A stretch of DNA of 11,091 bases from Candidatus Hydrogenedentes bacterium CG07_land_8_20_14_0_80_42_17 (GCA_002780065.1 PEWQ01000085.1:1-11091); one strand, 5' to 3'. Shown: positions 1 through 6,692, counted from the first letter of the stretch. The notes: a model not told the origin generated them from the letters alone. Made by a program: numbers and translations.

Positions 1-1
1 T

Positions 2-1507
2 ACATGGTTCTATCTCGCCGGAAACTTCAGCATGCGCCTGCATGGCGTCCACGCGTTTCATGCTTTCCCGTACGTCATTCGTTGCGGCGGAATGCTCAAC
101 GTTTTCGGCGAGAAGTTGGCCAGGAAGACTGTTCACCCGGAAACCGGAGATGTCACCCTGGTCTGCGAGGGCTTTAACGAAAAAAATGACTATGTGCGTC
201 AAGCCCCGTGTGACCAGGACACCCTTCGCAAATTGGCGAAAGACACCGACTCGGAAAAACTGACGCGCTGGTTCAACCATGACGTTCCGAGGGAGTTCAA
301 GAAGCATCACGTCTTTGATGACGACGGCTACTTCATTGGAGACGCCAGCTTCATTTTCGTGCCCGATAACCCCAATTACGAAGATTCGGCGCGCATGCTT
401 TTCGACGAGCATGATCATCCCGTTGATCCCGAAAAGCTTGGCGGCATGTCCAAGGCGGCGGCCGCAAGATGCCAATGGCGGCGCTGCTACAAACTTGTTT
501 CTCTGCTGTATACGGACGCGCAACGCACATTCAGCCTCAGAGTGGCCGCGCGGCTGGTTTCGGGAAACAAGCACGAGTGTCCGATCTTTTACGAACTGGT
601 GGATCAGTTCGTCGCAAGCGTCGGCGTCGGCGTTATCAAGCGCCTACTGCTTGATCGCGGTTTTCTTGACGGCGAAAGGATATCCTTCTGCAAGCGTAAA
701 TACGGTATCGACATTCTCATTCCCGTCCGCAAGAACATGGACATTTATCACGATGCTCTCGGGATGTTGAAGAGCATGCAACTCGAGTTTCGGGAACACA
801 AGCCCGCAGTTCGTGAACCGGTTGATGCGCCTCGTCTGCCCGAAGCGCCCGTTCGTGTTCGCAAACGGGAACTGTCTCGTCAAAAAACAATCGCCGCAAA
901 AAAGGCGGAAGCGCCCTCGCCCGGTTCCAAGGACGTTCTCGTTCGCACCGAGGTCGCGGGAATGAACGACTTCACGAGTTGGAGTAGTTGTTCCGTTCCG
1001 CTCAGCGTCATCTACAATCGCGAGGTTTATGCGGACGGGCACGAACAAGTCTGGCTTCTGCTCGACACCCGGCGGATCACGAAGAACGATCCAGGAACGC
1101 GCAGGGAAGAGTATCGCGTACGAACGGAGATCGAAGAGGGACATCGGCAATTGAAGTGCTTTTGGGATCTCTCGCGCTTCACTTCCCGTGCTTTTTCACT
1201 CGTTCTGAATCAGATCGTTTTCGTTCTTCTGACCTTCAATCTCTTGCAGCTATTTCTTCGAAGTGCGGGCAACGAAAAGAAAAAGGAACTTCCTCGGCGA
1301 TCTCGGCCGAGGCAAATGGATCGGCTTCTCGTCACCGCCTCCGTGATCATCATTTACTGCGGGAACTACTTCGCCACTCTTGACCCCTTGGAATATACGG
1401 AAATTCTGCTCACACTTTCCGAGAACGCCAGGCAAAAGATCCTTGCGAAGACGCAACGGCTTCGGCGCGTTGATCCGAGGGAAATGCTACCCGTTCGCTC
1501 TCCATAG
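2..1507 (+). CDS. IS4-type DDE transposase, 5' end outside window
   Basis: This gene encodes a cut-and-paste transposase with an RNase H-like DDE core. The frame is open to the left window edge, so the gene is 5'-partial; the first in-window ATG is at 32, and residues below are counted from it. The IS4 signature Y-x2-R-x3-E-x6-K is exact (Y361, R364, E368, K375). Likely catalytic acidic residues are D104 (in FIGDASFIF), D208 (in LLLDRGFLDG) and E368. The long D208-E368 interval fits the beta-strand insertion of IS4/Tn5-like enzymes. Here it carries a Pro/Ala/Lys/Arg-rich, probably flexible stretch at about residues 258-300. A hydrophobic helix-rich segment follows the E (about 383-412). Base composition is much GC-richer than the genes from 1980 onward, which supports recent acquisition. 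Terminal inverted repeats could not be defined because the left end is missing. The family call is firm; whether the element is active is unknown. Confidence 0.9.
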   Translation, partial: TWFYLAGNFSMRLHGVHAFHAFPYVIRCGGMLNVFGEKLARKTVHPETGDVTLVCEGFNEKNDYVRQAPCDQDTLRKLAKDTDSEKLTRWFNHDVPREFKKHHVFDDDGYFIGDASFIFVPDNPNYEDSARMLFDEHDHPVDPEKLGGMSKAAAARCQWRRCYKLVSLLYTDAQRTFSLRVAARLVSGNKHECPIFYELVDQFVASVGVGVIKRLLLDRGFLDGERISFCKRKYGIDILIPVRKNMDIYHDALGMLKSMQLEFREHKPAVREPVDAPRLPEAPVRVRKRELSRQKTIAAKKAEAPSPGSKDVLVRTEVAGMNDFTSWSSCSVPLSVIYNREVYADGHEQVWLLLDTRRITKNDPGTRREEYRVRTEIEEGHRQLKCFWDLSRFTSRAFSLVLNQIVFVLLTFNLLQLFLRSAGNEKKKELPRRSRPRQMDRLLVTASVIIIYCGNYFATLDPLEYTEILLTLSENARQKILAKTQRLRRVDPREMLPVRSP

Positions 1508-1647
1508 AAAGCTGTTGTCGCCGAAACTTAAGCCACTATTGACCGCAATCACGATTTCCTCTTTTCGATCTGCGGCCACACCTGTTCAAGGGCGATTCCG
1601 CCAACACGAATTTTCGCCATGTCGAAGGAACCGACTCCGGCACCTGC

Positions 1648-1678
1648 GCCTATGGGCCGCCTTCGGCGTCCCATAGGC
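1648..1678. repeat. Strong 31-nt hairpin at the IS flank
   Basis: The arms GCCTATGGG (1648-1656) and CCCATAGGC (1670-1678) are perfectly complementary over 9 bp. After one C/T mismatch, CGCC (1658-1661) pairs with GGCG (1665-1668) around the 3-nt loop TTC. No T-tract follows immediately on either strand, so it is not a clear intrinsic terminator. It lies 140 bases past the transposase stop. It may belong to the insertion-sequence end or be a separate small palindromic element. Confidence 0.6.
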
Positions 1679-1720
1679 TGGAAAAACCTTGCTTTTGACC
1701 AGATAGTGTCTGAATTGCAG

Positions 1721-1750
1721 CATCTGGAGGCACGTGCTGGACAAGCATGC
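1721..1750 (+). repeat. Degenerate copy of the dispersed GC-rich repeat
   Basis: The 14 bases CATCTGGAGGCACG at 1721-1734 are identical to 9829-9842. Both are followed, after a gap, by AAGCATGC (1743-1750 here, 9865-9872 there). The gap is 8 bases here against 22 there, so this copy has lost about 14 bases from the first palindrome and lacks the second half. Order and orientation match the queA-fba element, so I read it as a decayed relative rather than chance. No second terminal TGGAGGCAC complement is visible nearby. Confidence 0.5.
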
Positions 1751-1831
1751 ATTACTAGTGCAGACTAAAGGCTGCGGTTGCCACTCGTATTGAATTGCCA
1801 TTGCTAATCACTAAACGCATCATGAATAAAT

Positions 1832-1905
<74 letters not shown>

Positions 1906-1913
1906 TAAAATCA

Positions 1914-1942
1914 TTTTAATACAATTCTTCTTATTGAGTCAA
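1914..1942 (-). promoter_or_regulatory. Predicted sigma70-type promoter of tRNA-Arg
   Basis: On the minus strand, TTGACT (1942-1937) is followed 17 nt later by TTAAAA (1919-1914), and the tRNA 5' end lies 8 nt further on. Spacing and the -35 element fit a housekeeping promoter; the -10 element is weaker. It lies back to back with the proposed manA promoter. Confidence 0.5.
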
Positions 1943-1970
1943 TTGCAGTTCTTATGTTTTGATATATGAT
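1943..1970 (+). promoter_or_regulatory. Predicted promoter of the manA operon
   Basis: A good -10 element, TATGAT (1965-1970), lies 16 nt after a weak -35 element, TTGCAG (1943-1948). Transcription would begin around 1976-1978, only 2-4 nt before the manA ATG at 1980. No Shine-Dalgarno sequence precedes that ATG, so the mRNA may be leaderless. Confidence 0.45.
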
Positions 1971-1979
1971 TCTCAATCT

Positions 1980-2699
1980 ATGAAACATTTGTGCCCAAAA
2001 CTTATCGCTCGTCCATGGGGCGGACATAGACTTTATTCTATGTTATCAAGAGAACTTGATGTTGAAAAGATCGGTGAAGCTTGGATACATGATGGAATGT
2101 CCAAACCGAAAATTATTTTGAAATGGATTGATGCTCATGACGTGCTTTCGATTCAAAACCATCCTTCTAAGATTGGCTTTTCGAAAAACGAGGTTTGGTA
2201 TTTTATTAAACCTCCGAAAGACAATAAAGTAATTGTCGGTTTGAATTGCTCGCTGGATGCTGACGATATCGAGAATCACATCGAAACTATTTCTGTCAAT
2301 CGCGGAGATGTTCTCGAAATTCCGGCCGGTTGTCCTCACGCTCTTACATCGGGAAGCCTTGTTCTGGAGCTTCAGGAGCCTTTGGATTGCACTTACAGAA
2401 TTTATGACTGGGGCCGCGGCAGAGAAATCAATATCGAAAAAGCAGTCGAGTCATTGACGAATGCAAAAACTGTATTACATCGCATTGAGAAACAAGTAGG
2501 AAGAGTTTCTGTAATTTATCGACCTGAATTTATGATGGATGTTATTTTTGGACCAGCCGAACTCTCTTTTGAAAAAAAAGGGATCATAAGTTTTACCTCA
2601 GGCAACAAATTCGCAAAATCTTTACTTCTCGAGAAAAAAGATAAGATTTCGATTCTTTCCAATGAAACTGCTGTTTGGACCTCGGATGGAAGTGATTGA
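1980..2699 (+). CDS. manA: Class I mannose-6-phosphate isomerase (compact)
   Basis: This cytosolic zinc enzyme interconverts mannose 6-phosphate and fructose 6-phosphate, linking glycolysis to GDP-mannose and glycan synthesis. Zinc-ligand motifs of type I phosphomannose isomerase are all present: Q59 and H61 in SIQNHPSK, E71 in KNEVWYF, and H120 in PAGCPHAL. They are followed by the family motif TYRIYDWGR (to R146). The N-terminal RPWGG motif (residues 11-15) requires a start at or before the ATG at 1980. An in-frame TTG at 1959 lies within the proposed promoter and is unlikely. At 239 residues the protein is shorter than typical ManA of about 300-400, mainly through shorter loops before the zinc site and a reduced C-terminus. 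The core is intact. It is the first gene of an operon, with rsmD starting 3 nt after its stop. Confidence 0.9.
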   Translation: MKHLCPKLIARPWGGHRLYSMLSRELDVEKIGEAWIHDGMSKPKIILKWIDAHDVLSIQNHPSKIGFSKNEVWYFIKPPKDNKVIVGLNCSLDADDIENHIETISVNRGDVLEIPAGCPHALTSGSLVLELQEPLDCTYRIYDWGRGREINIEKAVESLTNAKTVLHRIEKQVGRVSVIYRPEFMMDVIFGPAELSFEKKGIISFTSGNKFAKSLLLEKKDKISILSNETAVWTSDGSD

Positions 2700-2702
2700 C
2701 AG

Positions 2703-3227
2703 ATGTTGAGAATTATTGCCGGAGAACTAAAGGGAAGAAAGATACCTGTGCCGCCCGAGCATGTTAGACCGACTTCGAATAAAGTCCGAGAAGCTGTATT
2801 CGATATTCTCGGCTCTAGAATTTCGATCGCCGGGAAAAAGTTTCTCGACTGCTTTGCCGGCTCAGGAGCAGTCGGATTTGAGGCGATTTCCCGCGGCGCA
2901 GTTTTCACTGAGTTTGTTGAAGAGAACGGCAAGGCTTTTAATTATCTCAAGAGCACCATCGAATTGTTGAAACTTGATGAGCGTGCAATTGCTACAAGGG
3001 GGCGAGTTCCAAGACAGTCTAATTTTGATATTGCCTTTGCAGACCCTCCTTACAAAGATGAGAACGATTTTACTCATATTGCATCTCGAATTATTCCGAG
3101 CGGATTTATTATTCTCGAAAATGCAAATTCTGAACCGCCGGCAATTCCGGATGTTAATTTACTCCGCTCATACTCTTACGGCAAAACAAAGCTCCACTTG
3201 TTTCAGAAAAAAGTTTCCGATGAATAA
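2703..3227 (+). CDS. rsmD: 16S rRNA (guanine-N2)-methyltransferase RsmD
   Basis: This SAM-dependent methyltransferase modifies G966 (E. coli numbering) of 16S rRNA during 30S assembly. The N-terminus MLRIIAGELKGRKI and the segment RPTSNKVREAVFDIL (22-36) are hallmarks of the family. Motif I, LDCFAGSGAVGFEA (48-61), binds SAM, and the catalytic motif IV DPPY is at residues 114-117. The length of 174 residues is close to the usual 180-190. GGAAG-like purines in the end of manA (about 2687-2692) can serve as its ribosome-binding site. It is tightly coupled to manA (3-nt gap) and overlaps the start of the next gene by 8 nt. Its usual partner coaD is not adjacent here; the neighbours are a sugar isomerase and a cell-wall enzyme instead. 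Confidence 0.93.
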   Translation: MLRIIAGELKGRKIPVPPEHVRPTSNKVREAVFDILGSRISIAGKKFLDCFAGSGAVGFEAISRGAVFTEFVEENGKAFNYLKSTIELLKLDERAIATRGRVPRQSNFDIAFADPPYKDENDFTHIASRIIPSGFIILENANSEPPAIPDVNLLRSYSYGKTKLHLFQKKVSDE

Positions 3228-5151
3228 ATTCTGGAAGTTTTCAATAACTCTCTGTCTTATTCTGCTTGCCTTTGTTGTTGTAGGCAAGGCGCTGGCCGCG
3301 ATTCTAGATGAGCGAATAAATGTTGAGATAAATAAAACTGCTGAAAATTACGGGCTCTCCGCAAACTTGGATAAAATTTCTTTCGTATCTTTGAACTCGA
3401 TATCCATCGATGGTTTTGAGCTGGCTCTGCCTGAAGCAAAGCCGTTCTTTAAATCTGAAACATTGAAAATTAACTTCAATCTGCTCTCGTATATGCTGAA
3501 TAGGCCTTTCGTCTCGGGTGTAAAGTTCTTTCATTCAAATTTTATTTTGAGAAAAGATGAAGATGGAGAATGGGAGCTCGAAGGCATCAAGCGTACGAAA
3601 CGAGTCGGGACAAAATCGAAAGGCTCTTCGAAACTTGTATACCCGTTTTCTATTTCTGCTGAAAATTTTAATTTATCTCTTGAAACACCATCGTTTGATC
3701 AATCATTTGCGATTGATGAATTATCGGGCAGTGCTGATCCTGCCGCTAGTTCAGCTCATTTTGCACTTAATAAGTTGGACGGCTCTCTTGAAATAGACGT
3801 ATCAAAATCTGATTCAATAAGTATTAATCTGATCTCAAATAAGTTTCCGCTTCAGGGATTGCAATTTGGGATAGTGGATTTTTCTACGACTCGAGTGACA
3901 GCTTCTGCCGGAATGAATGTGGCTCGAGACGGAGAATACTCTGGAAATGCAAACGGTTTTATAGATGACATTGCCTTGAATCATAAACTTCTCTCACGGG
4001 GTACCGCTCCGGGATTTTCATTTTCGTTCGATGCCGGTTTTTACAAAAAAGGTGTCGCTTTTCTGATTAGGCATTTGGATATAGGCATGAACGGTGAGAC
4101 TGTAACATTGGCAGGCTCTTTAGCAAATACTTCCGTTTCCCATATAATTAATATGAAAGTTTTTTTCAAACATACAAAACTCGATCCTGTATTTAAGGCG
4201 ATTCCTAAGGCGCTGACGCCTCATTTAGACACTATTGCCGTGACCGGAGAAATAAACGGGGAATTCGATTTCCATTTTGACTCGTCTCGACCCGAAAATC
4301 TTGACTATGGATTTAATGGCAAAGTGGACAGCTTTTCAATAAATGTTTTAGGACCCGCAGTTAATATAGACTCACTGCGCGGAAATTTTATGCACATTGC
4401 AAGATTGCCTGGCGGAGAGACAAAATCTATTAGAGTAGAATCGGGCGCTCAGAATTTTGTACCTTACAAAAATATTCCTCTTCATCTTGTGGATGCGGTA
4501 TTGACTGCAGAAGATGGAAGTTTCTTTTACCATAATGGGTTTAGTCCCAGGCATATCAAAGATTCTTTAATTACCAATATTAGGGCAGGAAGAGTTGTTC
4601 GTGGCGCTAGTACGATATCTATGCAGTTGGCGAAAAATCTTTTCTTGAGCAGAGAACGAACATTTAGCAGAAAAATTGAGGAAGCACTTATTACTATGGC
4701 GCTCGAAGAAAAACTCGATAAGAAGAGAATGCTGGAAATATATTTGAATATTATTGAGTGGGGACCGGACGTATTTGGGATTGGCCCGGCGTCAAGCTAT
4801 TATTTCAATAAGCCGGCTTCTAATCTTACTGAGTTAGAATCTGCGTTTCTCGCTTCAATTATCGCGAGGCCGAATCATGCGTGGGGAAGGTTCCCGCTTG
4901 AAAGACTTGGAGAAGGCTGGATGACTTACATAAGATTGATTCTAGGCAAAATGTTTTTGCGCGGGCACATGAGTCTTGATGTTCTGAAAAACGCAGGTCT
5001 CTCAGATACTCATATTCAACAATTACTAATAATTAAAGGAGATACGGAACTTCAGGAAGTGCCAATATCTATTCCGCAGATACCCGCATCGGAAGAAGAT
5101 GGATTAGAAAATCGTTCCTCTAATCCATCGTATTTTATTTTAAACCATTAA
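3220..5151 (+). CDS. AsmA-like/GT51 peptidoglycan glycosyltransferase fusion
   Basis: This membrane-anchored protein has a C-terminal GT51 domain, which polymerises lipid II into glycan strands. The ATG at 3220 overlaps the rsmD stop (ATGAATAA) and gives an N-terminal transmembrane segment (about residues 4-26); a longer frame runs upstream but lies within rsmD. Residues of about 30-400 are beta-rich and resemble AsmA/TAM-type domains: short repeated strands, and the pattern of a LKINFNLLSYML segment followed by LRKDEDGEWELEG (110-122). The GT51 domain spans about 420-590. It has catalytic E431 in AEDGSFFYHNGF, then RGASTISMQLAKNLFL from 461, then KRMLEIYLNIIEWG and the ASSYYF and ESAFLASIIARP blocks. 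No transpeptidase domain follows, so it is a monofunctional, MtgA-like polymerase with a large extra domain. A terminator hairpin lies in its last codons. The GT51 call is certain; the AsmA-like relationship is inferred from pattern only. Confidence 0.88.
   Translation: MNKFWKFSITLCLILLAFVVVGKALAAILDERINVEINKTAENYGLSANLDKISFVSLNSISIDGFELALPEAKPFFKSETLKINFNLLSYMLNRPFVSGVKFFHSNFILRKDEDGEWELEGIKRTKRVGTKSKGSSKLVYPFSISAENFNLSLETPSFDQSFAIDELSGSADPAASSAHFALNKLDGSLEIDVSKSDSISINLISNKFPLQGLQFGIVDFSTTRVTASAGMNVARDGEYSGNANGFIDDIALNHKLLSRGTAPGFSFSFDAGFYKKGVAFLIRHLDIGMNGETVTLAGSLANTSVSHIINMKVFFKHTKLDPVFKAIPKALTPHLDTIAVTGEINGEFDFHFDSSRPENLDYGFNGKVDSFSINVLGPAVNIDSLRGNFMHIARLPGGETKSIRVESGAQNFVPYKNIPLHLVDAVLTAEDGSFFYHNGFSPRHIKDSLITNIRAGRVVRGASTISMQLAKNLFLSRERTFSRKIEEALITMALEEKLDKKRMLEIYLNIIEWGPDVFGIGPASSYYFNKPASNLTELESAFLASIIARPNHAWGRFPLERLGEGWMTYIRLILGKMFLRGHMSLDVLKNAGLSDTHIQQLLIIKGDTELQEVPISIPQIPASEEDGLENRSSNPSYFILNH
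5098..5141 (+). terminator. Intrinsic terminator overlapping the GT51 gene end
   Basis: GATGGATTAGA (5098-5108) and TCTAATCCATC (5119-5129) are a perfect 11-bp inverted repeat with a 10-nt loop. The T-rich run TATTTTATTTT (5131-5141) follows. The stem is not GC-rich but is long. It sits inside the last 18 codons of the gene, before the stop at 5149-5151, so the C-terminal coding sequence doubles as a terminator. It would end the manA-rsmD-GT51 transcript. Confidence 0.6.
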
Positions 5152-5155
5152 CTTT

Positions 5156-5182
5156 TTGCTTAAACCTGCCGAAAGATATATC
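5156..5182 (+). promoter_or_regulatory. Possible promoter of the 66-residue gene
   Basis: TTGCTT (5156-5161) and TATATC (5177-5182) are separated by 15 nt, which is short. The pair lies after the terminator of the upstream operon and before a strong ribosome-binding site, where a new promoter is expected. The match itself is modest. Confidence 0.3.
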
Positions 5183-5217
5183 AACTTGTTCAAATTATTT
5201 CTCCACGGAGGGAGAAT

Positions 5218-5418
5218 ATGCGTTGGTGTGAATGGACTCAACTGAAGCCCGGTATGAAGGTTGTGACGCCGATTTACGGGAAAAATCAACTTCTTCTCTC
5301 TGCAGGAATGGAACTCAATTGGAATATGATTCATCGACTTCCAATTTGGGGAATATTTCATCTCCTTGTTGATGCCGACCGCAGTGAATACGAATTGATT
5401 CAAAGGCATATCGACTGA
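5218..5418 (+). CDS. Small stand-alone domain like HD-GYP N-termini
   Basis: The predicted product has 66 residues. GGAGGGAG at 5207-5214 gives a strong ribosome-binding site for the ATG at 5218, which is the main argument that this is a real gene. The sequence contains LKPGMKVVTPIYGKNQLLLS, then AGMELNWNMIHRLPIWGI, then a strand FHLLVDAD. This matches the pattern 'L-x-PGM-x-V/L...GQ-LL-x-AG-x-L...I-x-x-L-x-x-WGI-x-x-L-x-V' seen in the small beta-rich module that precedes many HD-GYP (cyclic-di-GMP phosphodiesterase) domains. No HD-GYP or other catalytic part follows. There is no signal peptide or membrane segment, so it is probably cytosolic. It could be a binding module acting on a partner in trans. 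The 66-nt gap to the next gene has its own promoter-like -10 site, so co-transcription is not certain. Confidence 0.75.
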   Translation: MRWCEWTQLKPGMKVVTPIYGKNQLLLSAGMELNWNMIHRLPIWGIFHLLVDADRSEYELIQRHID

Positions 5419-5448
5419 ATCAAAAAAGTATCGCATGAAAAAATGAAA

Positions 5449-5457
5449 TGCTACAAT
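5449..5457 (+). promoter_or_regulatory. Possible extended -10 promoter of the CBM48-MBL gene
   Basis: TGCTACAAT (5449-5457) matches the extended -10 pattern TGnTATAAT with one substitution. No good -35 element is visible at the proper distance, which is acceptable for extended -10 promoters. Transcription would start near 5464, just ahead of the ribosome-binding site at 5470-5477. Confidence 0.4.
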
Positions 5458-5483
5458 AGCTGAAACAAAGAGGAGAGAATATT

Positions 5484-6686
5484 GTGGCTGACCGTTTACT
5501 ACCGATTATTCATGGAAATAAAGTGACATTTGAATTCGAACATCCAAATGCAACTATGCTGAATGTTTTAGGAACGTTCAATCACTGGGACATTAATAGC
5601 GGAGTGATGGAAAAAGGCGCCGACGGTATTTGGAGAAAAACCGTCGATGTTCCTTTAGAAGGCTCTTACGATTATAAATTCATTGCTGATGGCGAATGGA
5701 TTTTAGATCCTTTGAATCCCGACTACGGAAAGGACTCAAGGGATAGGTATAATTCAAGGTTTCAAATAACAACCTCGGCTTCCGCTGTTGATCATCTGAG
5801 AAGAATTGCAATTGGATTGGAAAATAATCCGCCGGGTGGAGATTTCAATGAACGAAAAAAACTTTTTGAACTTGCAGATACTATGCTTCAGCTTCCGTCG
5901 GCAGGTTACAGCCGAGTCTTAAAAAATCATTTAGTAGAGCGCATTGAATCTTTAACAAAGAAGCTGACGATTAAAGAGGATAGTTTTGTTGCCGGAGTTT
6001 ACTGTCATGGATTTGCGATTCAGTCAGCAGGAAAAAGTTTTGGTTTAGATATTGTCACTACACGCTCTGTTTACGGGATGTATTGGGATTTGCCTTCGAA
6101 AACAATTGAAGGTCTTGCAGACCAATTCGACTGTATATGTGCGTCTCATCTGCATCCGGATCATTGGGATCATTTGTTAATGAAATACGTTATAGCACGC
6201 GGAGGAAAGGTTCTCGTTCCTTCTGCTATTGCAGGGCGTTTTCCTGATGGAGCTGTTTCAGTAAAGCCGGAAGAGACAGTCGACGTTTTCGGATGGAAGG
6301 TTACTTTTCATTCAGGTCAGCATGTTTACGACGATCAAAATAAATTGATTCTGAATTATTATGAAGTTTTGACTCCGGATTGTAAACGCATTGTTCACAC
6401 TTCTGACCATGACTATACAACAGGAGTTAAACGCGGAGGCGATATAGACTTGCTGATTGCAAAAGCAGGCGGTGTGAATCCTGTTTTTGAAGGCAGAGGA
6501 AAGGACGCGTTTATTAACCTTTTACTTCACCTTAAACCCAATAAATTTATAGCCGGTCATTTGAATGAATTAGGGCACCCAATAAAAGGCGGCAGAGAGC
6601 CTTACAAAACGGGAATAGAAATTGTTGAATCCGCTCGGAATCGGAACGGAGAAATATTACATTGGGGAGAAACTTGGAAGCTGTAG
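5484..6686 (+). CDS. Glycogen-binding (CBM48) domain fused to MBL-fold hydrolase
   Basis: This 400-residue protein has no signal peptide and is predicted cytosolic. It starts at a GTG, with GAGGAGAG (5470-5477) as a well-spaced ribosome-binding site. Residues of about 12-95 form a CBM48/AMPK-beta glycogen-binding domain. LGTFNHWD, YDYKFIADGEW and LDPLNPD are present, and the three residues that contact glycogen in AMPK-beta1 (W100, K126, W133) correspond to W35, K65 and W72. A helical linker (about 102-165) leads to a metallo-beta-lactamase fold resembling the UlaG-like branch. It has the dinuclear metal motif HLHPDH (H222, H224, D226, H227) and later candidate ligands in FHSGQH (276-280), TSDHDY (D308, H309) and AGHLNELGH (H359, H365). 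Inference: a hydrolase, perhaps acting on a phosphoester or lactone of a sugar, held on or regulated by glycogen. The substrate is unknown. It converges with rpsT, with 6 nt between the stop codons. Confidence 0.88.
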   Translation: MADRLLPIIHGNKVTFEFEHPNATMLNVLGTFNHWDINSGVMEKGADGIWRKTVDVPLEGSYDYKFIADGEWILDPLNPDYGKDSRDRYNSRFQITTSASAVDHLRRIAIGLENNPPGGDFNERKKLFELADTMLQLPSAGYSRVLKNHLVERIESLTKKLTIKEDSFVAGVYCHGFAIQSAGKSFGLDIVTTRSVYGMYWDLPSKTIEGLADQFDCICASHLHPDHWDHLLMKYVIARGGKVLVPSAIAGRFPDGAVSVKPEETVDVFGWKVTFHSGQHVYDDQNKLILNYYEVLTPDCKRIVHTSDHDYTTGVKRGGDIDLLIAKAGGVNPVFEGRGKDAFINLLLHLKPNKFIAGHLNELGHPIKGGREPYKTGIEIVESARNRNGEILHWGETWKL

Positions 6687-6692
6687 AAAATC

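Larger units (their letters stand above)
1508..1831. other. Gene-poor flank between transposase and tRNA
   Basis: I see no convincing gene in these 324 bases. The left part (to about 1755) has the GC-rich character of the transposase and probably includes the right end of the insertion sequence. The part after it becomes AT-rich like the resident chromosome. It contains a strong hairpin at 1648-1678 and a degraded copy of the dispersed GC-rich repeat at 1721-1750. A minus-strand frame (1549-1752) could end in a 23-residue peptide starting MAKIRVGGIALEQVW. That segment reads like real protein, perhaps the tail of a broken gene, but I cannot identify it and do not call it as a CDS. Confidence 0.5.

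Noticed and set aside
38-58. GGCGTCCACGCGTT within the transposase as another copy of the 17-bp repeat
   Set aside because: The match lacks the central bases of the unit and is explained by GC-rich coding sequence of the transposase.
644-1150. A 168-residue open frame antisense to the transposase
   Set aside because: It lies wholly inside a transposase with intact catalytic motifs, shows no recognisable domain, and is expected from GC-rich codon use.
1959-1979. TTG start for manA seven codons upstream
   Set aside because: It falls inside the proposed -10 region, lacks a ribosome-binding site, and adds nothing conserved.
2974-3219. An 82-residue upstream extension of the GT51 frame
   Set aside because: It overlaps rsmD in another frame, has no family features, and hides the transmembrane start; the ATG at 3220 places the membrane anchor at the N-terminus.
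5395-5423. Inverted repeat TTGATTC/GAATCAA at the end of the 66-residue gene as a terminator
   Set aside because: The stem is only 7 bp with a 15-nt loop and is followed by A's rather than T's on the plus strand.
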